A program made the translations under genes and the position numbers. From Pseudotabrizicola sp051200875 (GTDB lineage: Bacteria; Pseudomonadota; Alphaproteobacteria; Rhodobacterales; Rhodobacteraceae): DNA of 64,000 nt. This document shows positions 34,993 to 43,621 of the stretch, in pieces. The DNA lies in NCBI RefSeq assembly GCF_051200875.1, contig NZ_CP195191.1, positions 744,001 through 808,000 of the forward strand. Direction: 5' to 3'. Position 1 is the first letter of the stretch; every line of letters starts with the position of its first letter. Below the pieces are notes generated by a model. It was not told the origin of the DNA. It did not search any database and was given only the letters and a program-made list of their open reading frames with translations.

Positions 34993-35747
34993 CGATCGAC
35001 AATTGCGCAACCATCGTCGAGCGCGGTGACCCAGATCGGTTTCTGGCTGTCATGGCCTCGCCAGTGCAGACGCGCTCTCGGCTGCTGCCGCTTTATGCCT
35101 TCAATCTGGAAGTTGCCAAGGCGCCTTGGGTTGCCAAGGAACCGATGATTGCAGAAATGCGCCTTCAGTGGTGGCGCGATGTTGTCGCAGAGCCAAAATC
35201 GCGCGCCCATGAAGTGGCGGCCCCGCTGCATGATCTGATCGTTTCGGCCCAACTTCCTGTGGAAGTCCTCGACCGGCTGGTCGAGGCACGCCGTTGGGAT
35301 ATCTACAAGGATCCTTTTGCCGACCAAGCCGCCTTTGACGCCTATCTTGAAGATACCGGGGCAGGTCTAATGTGGCTTGCCGCGCGGGCCTTGGGTGCCG
35401 CAGACACCGATGAAACCGCCGTGCGGTCCTTTGGTTGGGCGACCGCCTTGGCCAATTTCCTTTGTGCGGTTCCGGCCCTTGAAGAACGTGGACGCATTCC
35501 CTTGGTTGATGGTCGTGCGGCGGGCATTCAGCATCTTGCCAGTCGTGGCCTGATCCGGCTGAATGAGGCCCGCAGGGCAGGGGTGTCGAAATCGTCCCGC
35601 CCCGCGCTTTTGGCTGGGTGGCAAACCGAAGGACTCTTGCGTCTAGCCGCTCAAGACCCCGCCGCAGTGGCCGAAGACCGACTGAAACTTTCCGAATTCG
35701 CAAAGCGCGGCAAGCTTTTGTGGCAATCCCTCACGGGTCAATTCTGA
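34989..35747 (+). CDS. Squalene/phytoene synthase-family protein (NDUFAF6-like)
   Basis: A 252-residue all-helical protein of the SQS/PSY superfamily: RLLPLYAFNLEVAKAPWVAKEPMIAEMRLQ with WWRDVVAE, DAYLEDTGAGLMWLAARALG and GRAAGIQHLASRGLIRLNEARRAG. The two DxxxD prenyl-diphosphate metal motifs of true phytoene or squalene synthases are not present. It therefore looks like the NDUFAF6 relatives, whose human member helps assemble respiratory complex I, and is unlikely to be a terpene enzyme. The start overlaps the methyltransferase stop (ATGA). Confidence 0.8.
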   Translation: MTIDNCATIVERGDPDRFLAVMASPVQTRSRLLPLYAFNLEVAKAPWVAKEPMIAEMRLQWWRDVVAEPKSRAHEVAAPLHDLIVSAQLPVEVLDRLVEARRWDIYKDPFADQAAFDAYLEDTGAGLMWLAARALGAADTDETAVRSFGWATALANFLCAVPALEERGRIPLVDGRAAGIQHLASRGLIRLNEARRAGVSKSSRPALLAGWQTEGLLRLAAQDPAAVAEDRLKLSEFAKRGKLLWQSLTGQF

Positions 35748-35763
35748 ACAGCGGGCCTGTCGG

Positions 35764-36975
35764 TCAGGCCCGCATTTCTTTTGGTCGCATCCACAGCCAG
35801 ATCAAGGCGCTGCCTGCCAGAATCAGGAAAGGCAGCATGGCAAGGTTCACAAGTTGCCACCCGGCTTGCACCGACCCGCCCGAGCAATTCATCAGACCGC
35901 CCGAGGAGAAGCTGGCCATCGTCACGCCGCCGAAAACGATCAGATCGTTCAGCCCCTGAAGCCGCCCACGCTCCTCTGGCCGTTGCGCGGTGGTCAGCAT
36001 GGTCGTGGCACCGATAAATCCGAAATTCCAACCAATTCCCAATAGTACCAAGGCAAGGAAAAAGTTTTCCAGCTCGACCCCGGCCATGGCCACCGCCCCG
36101 GCGCTGGCCAGAATGGTCAGCCCAAGCGCGATGACCTTTTCCACGCCGATACGCGCGATGATATGGCCGGTAAAGAAGCTTGGCGCATACATCGCCAGAA
36201 CATGCGCGGTCACCACGTCAGCAGCATTCGATGTTTCGAACCCGCATCCGACAACCGCCAAGGGGGATGAGGTCATGACAAGGTTCATCAAGGCATAGGC
36301 CACGGTCGCGCAAATCATCGCGACGGCAATAACCGGCGTTTTCAGCAATTCAGACCGGCTTCGCCCCACCGGATCACCCACCGCTTTTGCCTTCGGTTTG
36401 GGGATTTTCAGGCCAGCAAAGAGGAACATGCCCGTCAGGTTCAGTGCAATCACCGCAAGGTATGTGCCCAAGAAAGGCACAACGAAACTTTGTGCCGTCG
36501 CCTTCACAAGTTGTGGCCCCAGCACCGCAGACAAAAGACCGCCCGCCATGACCCAGGAAATGGCCTTGGGCCGGAACGCGTCCGAAGCCGTATCGGCTGC
36601 TGCAAAGCGATAGAACCCTTGCGCGCTCATGTAGATACCGGTGAAAAACGCGCCGAGGACGAAAATCCAGAAGCTTTGGATATAGAGACCATAGGCCCCA
36701 ATTGCAGCCCCAAGCGCCCCGCCCAAGGCGCCGGCGACAAAACCCGCCCGACGGCCATAACGTTGCATGAAGGCCGAAATGGGGGTGGCAGTCAGCATCG
36801 AGCCAATGACGGTAAAACTGATTGGCAAGGTGGCCCAACAGGCATTGGGCGCCAGCGATTGCCCGGCCAAGCCGGCAATCGTGAAGATCATCGGCATCTG
36901 CGCGCCCAAAATGGCCTGAGCGGCGACGAGGACGAAAACATTGCGGCGGGCTGTGGCATCGGTATCTAGGGTCAT
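35764..36975 (-). CDS. Major facilitator superfamily transporter
   Basis: The 403-residue inner-membrane protein has about 12 hydrophobic segments. Typical loop motifs are MQRYGRRAGFVAGALGG (loop 2-3, about 68-84), a central cytoplasmic loop (KIPKPKAKAVGDPVGRSR, about 205-222) and AQRPEERGRLQGLNDLIVFGG in the second half. The repeat of the loop motif is degenerate (ARIGVEKVIALG). The substrate is not evident. The start is taken at 36975, where the first MFS helix begins; the frame is open upstream but overlaps a different gene's promoter region. Confidence 0.86.
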   Translation of the reverse strand: MTLDTDATARRNVFVLVAAQAILGAQMPMIFTIAGLAGQSLAPNACWATLPISFTVIGSMLTATPISAFMQRYGRRAGFVAGALGGALGAAIGAYGLYIQSFWIFVLGAFFTGIYMSAQGFYRFAAADTASDAFRPKAISWVMAGGLLSAVLGPQLVKATAQSFVVPFLGTYLAVIALNLTGMFLFAGLKIPKPKAKAVGDPVGRSRSELLKTPVIAVAMICATVAYALMNLVMTSSPLAVVGCGFETSNAADVVTAHVLAMYAPSFFTGHIIARIGVEKVIALGLTILASAGAVAMAGVELENFFLALVLLGIGWNFGFIGATTMLTTAQRPEERGRLQGLNDLIVFGGVTMASFSSGGLMNCSGGSVQAGWQLVNLAMLPFLILAGSALIWLWMRPKEMRA

Positions 36976-37081
36976 AGGCAAATCGGTATGCTTTTGTCTA
37001 AAGACTGGCAAGCGCCAAAGCCTGCCGTTTTTAAGGGCCCAAGGTTTTCGTTGAACGGCGGGGAAACACGAAGGGATTGGC

Positions 37082-37710
<629 letters not shown>

Positions 37711-37711
<1 letters not shown>

Positions 37712-38370
37712 TGCGGAGTTTGAAGTCAGCGCGCCGGGGTGCGGCCAAGGGACAGGCGACCAGTGCTGTCATCTTTGTGCACGGCTATGGCGCGGATGGG
37801 GCCGACCTTTTGGGCTTGTCTGACCCCTTGGCCCCGCATTTGCTAAACACGGCTTTCTATTCGCCTGATGCCCCCGAACCCTGCGCAGGCAACCCCTTTG
37901 GCCGGCAGTGGTTTCCGATCCCGTGGCTGGATGGATCAAGCGAAGAAGCCGCCCGCAGCGGTTTGATCGCAGCAGCTCAAGATCTGAACGGGTTTATCGA
38001 CAAAGTTCTTCTTGATGAGGGGATTAGCCCATCGGCCTTGGCTTTGGTGGGCTTTAGCCAAGGCGCGATGATGAGCCTGCATGTGGCCCCCCGCCGCACA
38101 GCCTTGGTGGCTGGCGTGGTGGCGATTTCGGGCCGCTTGCTGCATCCAGACACGCTGTCCGCCGAGGCTGTCGTCAAACCACCGGTGCTGCTGATCCACG
38201 GCGATCAGGATGATGTTGTTCCGTTTCAGGACATGACACTGGCCGGAAATGCGCTGGTAAGCGCTGGTTTTGAAACCTACGGCCATGTCATGCAGGGAAC
38301 CGGTCATGGCATCGCGCCAGACGGGCTGGGGGTTGCCCTTCAATTCCTGAAAGAGCGCCTGCCTGGCTAA
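37711..38370 (+). CDS. Carboxylesterase/phospholipase, alpha/beta hydrolase
   Basis: The 219-residue cytosolic hydrolase is of the acyl-protein-thioesterase/carboxylesterase type. The triad is complete: Ser116 in GFSQGAM, Asp167 in HGDQDDVVP and His199 in GTGHGI, with the oxyanion segment VHGYGADGADLL at the N-terminus. It starts on the last base of the glycosylase gene's stop codon. A short GC-rich repeat follows the stop and may end the transcript. Confidence 0.88.
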
Positions 38371-38380
38371 GTAAAAGCAG

Positions 38381-38450
38381 AAGGGGGCTGTCTGCCCCCT
38401 CTGGCCTGCGGCCATTCACCCCCGAGGATATTTTTCCAAGGTAAAAGCCG
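38381..38450 (+). repeat. Dispersed GC-rich repeat, copy 1
   Basis: Two hairpins (AGGGGGC/GCCCCCT at 38382-38400, GGCC-TGC-GGCC at 38403-38413) are followed by the 35-base core ACCCCCGAGGATATTTTTCC...GCCGTC (38418-38452). The first parts recur at 52739-52797, and the core recurs inverted at 57217-57251. It sits between the esterase stop and the glk stop and overlaps the glk stop codon by two bases. Such elements are frequent after genes in Rhodobacteraceae and can act as terminators or 3' stabilisers. Confidence 0.75.
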
Positions 38451-39428
38451 TCAGGCGCCTTGTTCAGCCAGAAAAGCCGCGCAACCCGTGAGGGCCGCGT
38501 AATCATCCTCGACGACCGAGATCGAGAAGTCGGAGGTCAGCAGATCGACCCGGCGCTTTTCGCGGAAGACCTTGCCAAGGTCAAAGCGGGCGAAATGCGG
38601 GGTCATGGCGCGGGCCATGCCGCCGATCAGGAAGATCCCGCCATAGGGCAGGTGGATCAGCGCCTGATCCGCCAACATTTGCGCAAGGATCCGGGTGTAA
38701 AGCCGTGCCGCATGGACGGCCTTTGCCTCACCCAAATCAAGCGCTGCCAATACCTCTGCCGAACTGGCGGTGGAAGTTTCGCCCAGTTCACTTGCGGCAA
38801 AGGCGTGAAGATTGGCCAAACCGCGACCCGACAGAACCTCTTCCACACCACAATGAGGCGTTTCCCCGCGCGAGGTCAGCAGGCTTTCGATAAACCGCAT
38901 CAGCCGCAGGTCTTCGTCGCTGCGCACGGGCATGTTGACATGCCCACATTCCGAAGGCGCTACCATGCGTGCAGGTCCGGTGCCATGAACCGGGGCCGCA
39001 TTCACACCTGTCCCAAGCCCGACAACCAGCATCGCCCCATTTGGAACCGATGGCCCTTCCACAATGCAATTGAGGTGGTCTGCCGGCACATGGCCAAGGG
39101 CATGACCCTGTGCCTGAAGGTCATTCAGGATCGCACAGGATGTGGCGCCCGTGGCTTGCTTCAGTTTCGCGCCATCCATCACCCAGGACAGGTTTGTCAT
39201 GGTCGCAACACCATCTTGCACCGGGCCCGCGGCCGCGACGCAGACGCCAGAGACGGTTGCCCCGGTCTGATCCAGATAGTCGCGCAGGATATGGGCAATG
39301 TCCTGACCCCGCGCCTGATACTCGGCATTTGGAAAACGCCGGATCGAACTGGTCTGAACCGTTCTGCCCTCGGCAAGAGCGACACGGGTGTTGGTTCCGC
39401 CGATATCGGCCAAGATGGCAAGGGTCAT
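38451..39428 (-). CDS. glk: Glucokinase
   Basis: The 325-residue cytosolic kinase phosphorylates glucose with ATP. Visible are ILADIGGTNTRVALAEG (phosphate-1), CVAAAGPVQDGVATMTNLSW, ILNDLQAQGHAL (catalytic Asp), VVGLGTGVNAA (phosphate-2), SECGHVNMPVR (the Glk family's GGHxxFxP-like motif) and GGIFLIGGMARAM. It belongs to the bacterial Glk family, not ROK. It follows the beta-glucosidase gene by 12 bases on the minus strand, so glucose made by hydrolysis is committed to metabolism by the same operon. Confidence 0.92.
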   Translation of the reverse strand: MTLAILADIGGTNTRVALAEGRTVQTSSIRRFPNAEYQARGQDIAHILRDYLDQTGATVSGVCVAAAGPVQDGVATMTNLSWVMDGAKLKQATGATSCAILNDLQAQGHALGHVPADHLNCIVEGPSVPNGAMLVVGLGTGVNAAPVHGTGPARMVAPSECGHVNMPVRSDEDLRLMRFIESLLTSRGETPHCGVEEVLSGRGLANLHAFAASELGETSTASSAEVLAALDLGEAKAVHAARLYTRILAQMLADQALIHLPYGGIFLIGGMARAMTPHFARFDLGKVFREKRRVDLLTSDFSISVVEDDYAALTGCAAFLAEQGA

Positions 39429-39440
39429 GAGACGTCCTGT

Positions 39441-40769
39441 TCAGTCATTGCGCGTCAACGCGCGGGCCAGCGCGTGATACGAAGATTTCGGGGTTCTTGC
39501 CAAGCTCTTGTAGTCAACATGGACCAGACCAAAGCGCTTTTCATAGCCCACAGCCCATTCGTAATTGTCCAGAAGCGACCAATAGAAGAAGCCCTTCACA
39601 TTGGCCCCATCGGTGATTGCCCGCTGTGTCGCGGCTAGATGTGCAAAAAGGAAATCTTCGCGCACCTTGTCCGCCACGGCTCCATCCTGCAACTCATCCG
39701 CATTGGCCATGCCGTTTTCGGTGACATAAATCGGCAGATCCCCGACATAATCGCGCGCCATCCGGGTCAGGAACCCGTAAAGCCCCTCGGGGTAGATCTC
39801 CCACCCCATCTGGGTCTTGGGCAACTCCCCATCGACATCGCGCAAATGCGGCCAGGCGGCGCTTGGGTCATGCGCATTCAGGTGACGGGTATAGTAATTG
39901 ACGCCCAACCAATCCAGCTTTTGACCAATCACCGCCATATCGTCCTGCCAGCGGTCCGGCATATGCGGGCCAAGCCCTTCCAGCACGATTTCCGGGTAGG
40001 TCTGGCGCGTGATGCCTTCGATGAACCAGCGGTTGAAGATGCCATCCCACCGATCTGCGGCAAGCCGGTCTTCTGCGCCGTCTGTCGCTGGTTGAGCATG
40101 ATCGAAGTTCAGAACGATGCCAAGATTGGGCTGACCCATCCCACGCAGCCGTTCCACCGCCATGCCATGTGCCAGCAAAATGTGATGCATCGCCCGTGCC
40201 GCCGCCCGAATGTCGCGCAGGCCCGGCGCATGGATGCCCATGAAATGCGAAAGCCACGCCACGCACCAAGGTTCATTGATCGTGGCAATCGCCGCCACCC
40301 GGTCACCCAGCCTGCGCGTGATCGCTTCGGAAAAATCGGCAAAACGGGCACAGGTGTCGCGGTTGGTCCAGCCGCCCTTATCGGCCAGCGCCGAGGGCAT
40401 TTCCCAGTGATAAAGCGTCTGGAACGGCTTCAGCCCGCGGGCCAGCATCCCATCGACCAGCCGATCATAGAAATCCAGACCTTCGGGATTGACCGAAACG
40501 CCATCCGGCATCACCCGGGCCCAACTGGTCGAAAACCGATAGCCATCCATATGCGCGGCACTGATCAGGTCCAGATCCTCGGGCCAGCGATGATAATGGT
40601 CACAGGCAACCGAACCGTCTTCAGCCCGGATCACGTTCCCCGGCGTGGCAGCAAAGGTATCCCAATGGCACGGTCCACAACCGCCAAAACCCGATCCTTC
40701 GATCTGATAGGCCGCCGTGGCGGCACCGAAGATAAAACCGGGCGGGAAATCGAAACGCGACATCGACAT
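39441..40769 (-). CDS. Beta-glucosidase, glycoside hydrolase family 1
   Basis: A 442-residue GH1 enzyme without a leader, so cytoplasmic. It has the N-terminal signature FIFGAATAAYQIEGS, the acid/base Glu166 (ATINEPWC) and nucleophile Glu351 (YVTENGMAN), with HWEMP and FYWSLLDNYEWAVGYEKRFGL at the end. It splits beta-linked glucosides such as cellobiose, so the locus can also use beta-glucosides although the linked ABC genes are alpha-glucoside type. Next in the same direction are aglR (45 bases upstream) and glk (12 bases downstream). Confidence 0.93.
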   Translation of the reverse strand: MSMSRFDFPPGFIFGAATAAYQIEGSGFGGCGPCHWDTFAATPGNVIRAEDGSVACDHYHRWPEDLDLISAAHMDGYRFSTSWARVMPDGVSVNPEGLDFYDRLVDGMLARGLKPFQTLYHWEMPSALADKGGWTNRDTCARFADFSEAITRRLGDRVAAIATINEPWCVAWLSHFMGIHAPGLRDIRAAARAMHHILLAHGMAVERLRGMGQPNLGIVLNFDHAQPATDGAEDRLAADRWDGIFNRWFIEGITRQTYPEIVLEGLGPHMPDRWQDDMAVIGQKLDWLGVNYYTRHLNAHDPSAAWPHLRDVDGELPKTQMGWEIYPEGLYGFLTRMARDYVGDLPIYVTENGMANADELQDGAVADKVREDFLFAHLAATQRAITDGANVKGFFYWSLLDNYEWAVGYEKRFGLVHVDYKSLARTPKSSYHALARALTRND

Positions 40770-40814
40770 CTGGCGAGAGCCTTTTCGTAATAGTGGGGTT
40801 GGGCAGGTCTTAGG

Positions 40815-41843
40815 TCAGTCTTTCGGGGCAGGTCCGGTGGACTGCCCCATAATCAGTTCCGCCTCCAAAAGCCGCTGCTGCGGAGAGGCGGTGGGCTCGG
40901 CGATCAGATCAAGCAGCATTTCCGCCGTCTGCCGTCCAGCTTCGCGTACCGAAGACCGGGTGGCCGTGAAAAGCGGCAGATCATCTCCGTTTTTCAGATA
41001 GCTCAAATCGTCGTCATGGATGATCACGCTGATGTCACGCCCCATGACCAGCCCCTTGTCCTGAATGGCGCGACGCGCCCCCATACCCGAGATCATCGAG
41101 GCACAAAGGAAGGCCGTTGGCGGCACTGGCAGAGAAAGCATTTTGGTCGCGGCACGATAGCCTGAAATCTCGGTCATTTCGTCCGAAGACATGTAGGCTG
41201 GGTTAGGCGTGATCCCGCGCGCCGTCAGGGCATCGGTATAGCCCGCGCGTCTGCGGATCGCGAAATCCATGAACTCAAGACCATTCACCAAACCAATCCG
41301 GCTATGCCCGAAGTCCAGCAGAAACTCGGTCGCGCGCTGAAAGGCCCGTCGGTTGTTCACATCCAGCCAGCTATAGGGCAGGGCGGTCCCCGTCGCGCGG
41401 CCATGGACGACGAAAGGCAGGCCGATCTCGTGCAATAAGGCGATACGCGGATCGTTCAGCCGAGGCCCATGGACGATCACGCCATCGACGTTGCCTTTGG
41501 ATTTCAGGCTCCGATAAGTGTCTTCTTCCTGAGCATCCGGCACGACCGACAGAAGCATGTCATAGTCATTGCGGCTGTAGGTTTCACCCGCGCCCGCAAT
41601 GAAATCGGCGAAAACCGGGTTCACGATTTCATGGCGGGTTGCGATCGGAATGACGTGCCCTACAGCAAAGGCTCGCCCCGTTGCCAAGCGAATGGCGCGG
41701 GTATTGGGCCGGTAATTATGCCGCTTTGCCGCCGCCATCACCCGTTCCCGGGTGGCCTCATTCACCTCGGGATAACCGTTCAGCGCGCGGCTGACGGTCG
41801 TGGGCGAAAGGCCCAGTTTCGAGGCGAGTTCTTTCAGGTTCAT
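40815..41843 (-). CDS. aglR: LacI-family repressor of the agl cluster (AglR-like)
   Basis: The 342-residue regulator has a LacI helix-turn-helix (NLKELASKLGLSPTTVSRALNGYPEVNEATR, residues 2-32 in two parts), the hinge helix (RAIRLATGRAFAVG) and a periplasmic-binding-protein-like effector domain. It is divergent from aglE and the first gene of the aglR-bgl-glk unit. A perfect AAACCGGTTT lies 17 bases before its start, typical of autoregulated LacI regulators. The ATG at 41843 is preferred over 41861 because it begins the DNA-binding domain; no clear Shine-Dalgarno is seen. Symbol assigned by analogy with rhizobial agl. Confidence 0.88.
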   Translation of the reverse strand: MNLKELASKLGLSPTTVSRALNGYPEVNEATRERVMAAAKRHNYRPNTRAIRLATGRAFAVGHVIPIATRHEIVNPVFADFIAGAGETYSRNDYDMLLSVVPDAQEEDTYRSLKSKGNVDGVIVHGPRLNDPRIALLHEIGLPFVVHGRATGTALPYSWLDVNNRRAFQRATEFLLDFGHSRIGLVNGLEFMDFAIRRRAGYTDALTARGITPNPAYMSSDEMTEISGYRAATKMLSLPVPPTAFLCASMISGMGARRAIQDKGLVMGRDISVIIHDDDLSYLKNGDDLPLFTATRSSVREAGRQTAEMLLDLIAEPTASPQQRLLEAELIMGQSTGPAPKD

Positions 41844-41859
41844 AGCAGGCAGAACAACC

Positions 41860-41869
41860 AAACCGGTTT
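41860..41869. promoter_or_regulatory. Candidate LacI-type operator 1
   Basis: AAACCGGTTT is a perfect 10-base palindrome with central CG inside CCAAACCGGTTTCA, the standard half-site layout for LacI-family repressors. It lies 17 bases upstream of the aglR start codon, where a bound repressor would block that promoter. Confidence 0.55.
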
Positions 41870-42032
41870 CAAACTTGCGCGACCTTAGCCACTGACGATG
41901 CCGGGGTCAAAGGTAAAGCGCAGCGTCCGTAATCGTTATAGATAATTTCTGCGACTGCAAAATAGCCGTTTGGCGCGATTTGACGGCGCTTTGGATTGAC
42001 TTGAAGGCCCTATTCAGCAATGGTGCGCCATC

Positions 42033-42044
42033 CAAAGCGGTTTG
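42033..42044. promoter_or_regulatory. Candidate LacI-type operator 2
   Basis: CAAAGCGGTTTG matches operator 1 (CAAACCGGTTTC) at 10 of 12 positions and is a palindrome with one mismatched pair. It sits about 100 bases upstream of the aglE start. Its centre is 174 bases from that of operator 1, a distance that would allow looping. Confidence 0.45.
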
Positions 42045-42142
42045 AGTCCGATTCTTTCGAGACCGGACAACACCCGCTTTTTGGACAAAACCCACACTAT
42101 GGGGCCCTGCAGATGAGGCAGGGCAGTTCCGGGAGGATGAAA

Positions 42143-43498
42143 ATGAAAACGAAGTTTTACGCCAGCGTCGCCGCGCTGGCACTGGTAGCTGGTGCCGCCT
42201 CGGCCCAGGACCTGAAGTTTCCGGTGGGCGAGGGTGCCTTTAACTGGGCCTCTTTCGAGGAATTCAAGGCCGCCAATGGCAATCTGGCCGGTCAGACCCT
42301 GACCATCTTTGGGCCGTGGCGCGGTGACGACCAGGTTCAGGTCGAAACCATGCTGGCCTATTTCGAAGCCGCAACCGGCGTTGACGTGGTTTACTCCTCG
42401 TCCGAATCCTACGAACAGCAGATTGTGATCGACCTCGAAGGCGGCAGCCCCGCCAACATCTCGATCCTGCCGCAGCCCGGCCTGATCGGTGATCTGGTCA
42501 AGAAGGGCTTCGTGTCGCCACTGCCGGAAGGCACTGCCGAATGGATGACCGAAAACTATGCCGCTGGCTCGTCCTGGGTTGGCCTTGGCACCTATGCTGG
42601 TCCCGATGGCAACAGCGCCTTCTATGCCTTCCCCTATAAGGCAGACGTCAAGTCGCTGGTTTGGTACTCGCCCGAAAACTTCGCCGATGCGGGCTATGAA
42701 GTTCCGGCCACCATGGAAGAGCTGAAGGCCCTGACCGACAAGATCGTGGCCGATGGCGGCACCCCCTGGTGCATCGGTCTGGGTTCAGGCGGCGCGACCG
42801 GCTGGCCGGCGACCGACTGGGTCGAAGACATGATGCTGCGCACTAACTCGCCCGAAGACTATGACGCATGGGTCAAGAACGAGCTGAAGTTCAACGATCC
42901 GAAAGTCGTGGCCGCAATCGAAGAATTCGGCGCCTTTGCTCGTAACGACAAGAACGTTGCCGGCGGTGCCGCTGCCGTCGCCACCACCGACTTCCGTGAC
43001 AGCCCGAAGGGCCTGTTTGCTTCGCCTCCGCAGTGCTACATGCACCGTCAGGCTTCCTTCATCCCGGCCTTCTTCCCGGAAGGCACCGTCGTGGGTGAAG
43101 ATGCAGACTTCTTCTACTTCCCGGCTTACGCGGAAAAAGACCTCGGCACCCCGGTTCTGGGCGCTGGCACTCTGGCCTTCATCACCAAGGCTTCGGACGC
43201 TTCCAACGCATTCATCAAGTGGCTGGAAACGCCGATCGCTCACGAAATCTGGATGGCTCAAAAGGGCTTCCTGACCCCGATGAAGGGCGTGAACACCGAA
43301 CTCTTCTCGGATCCGACCCTGCGCAAGATGAACGAAATCCTGCTGAACGCCACCACCTTCCGCTTCGACGGCTCCGACCTGATGCCGGGCGGTGTGGGCG
43401 CAGGTTCGTTCTGGACCGGCATGGTTGACTATGCTGGCGGCAAGTCCGCTCAGGAAGTCGCCGACGGAATCCAGGCGTCTTGGGATGCCTTGAAGTAA
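42143..43498 (+). CDS. aglE: Alpha-glucoside ABC transporter, periplasmic binding protein
   Basis: The 451-residue solute-binding protein begins with a Sec leader (KTKFYASVAALALVAGAASA, cut after ~21). The mature part is of the MalE/type-1 extracellular-binding class: LTIFGPWRGDDQVQVETMLAYFE, PANISILPQPGLI, FPYKADVKSLVWYSPENF and PWCIGLGSGGATGWPATDWVED. It captures alpha-glucosides and hands them to AglF/AglG. GGGAGG lies 6 bases before the ATG at 42143; the ATG at 42137 is too close to it. A strong hairpin follows the gene. Confidence 0.92.
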   Translation: MKTKFYASVAALALVAGAASAQDLKFPVGEGAFNWASFEEFKAANGNLAGQTLTIFGPWRGDDQVQVETMLAYFEAATGVDVVYSSSESYEQQIVIDLEGGSPANISILPQPGLIGDLVKKGFVSPLPEGTAEWMTENYAAGSSWVGLGTYAGPDGNSAFYAFPYKADVKSLVWYSPENFADAGYEVPATMEELKALTDKIVADGGTPWCIGLGSGGATGWPATDWVEDMMLRTNSPEDYDAWVKNELKFNDPKVVAAIEEFGAFARNDKNVAGGAAAVATTDFRDSPKGLFASPPQCYMHRQASFIPAFFPEGTVVGEDADFFYFPAYAEKDLGTPVLGAGTLAFITKASDASNAFIKWLETPIAHEIWMAQKGFLTPMKGVNTELFSDPTLRKMNEILLNATTFRFDGSDLMPGGVGAGSFWTGMVDYAGGKSAQEVADGIQASWDALK

Positions 43499-43512
43499 GC
43501 CTTAGGGCACAG

Positions 43513-43545
43513 TTGGGGCGGTTCGATCCAGTCGGACCGCCCCAA
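43513..43545 (+). promoter_or_regulatory. Intercistronic hairpin after aglE
   Basis: TTGGGGCGGT (43513-43522) and ACCGCCCCAA (43536-43545) form a perfect 10-bp stem just after the aglE stop, followed by only a weak TCTTT. The position between a binding-protein gene and permease genes is where many sugar operons carry stabilising or partly terminating hairpins, giving more binding protein than permease. Confidence 0.6.
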
Positions 43546-43621
43546 TCTTTCGCGGCAAAGGGATTATCGCGCCGCACCTATTATCGCCGGACATTTTTGC
43601 TTCCAAGGGGGGAGAGAAGCC

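Noticed and set aside
34989..35747. Carotenoid or hopanoid synthesis from the squalene/phytoene synthase-like gene
   Set aside because: The prenyl-diphosphate DxxxD motifs are absent and no carotenoid or hopanoid genes are nearby.
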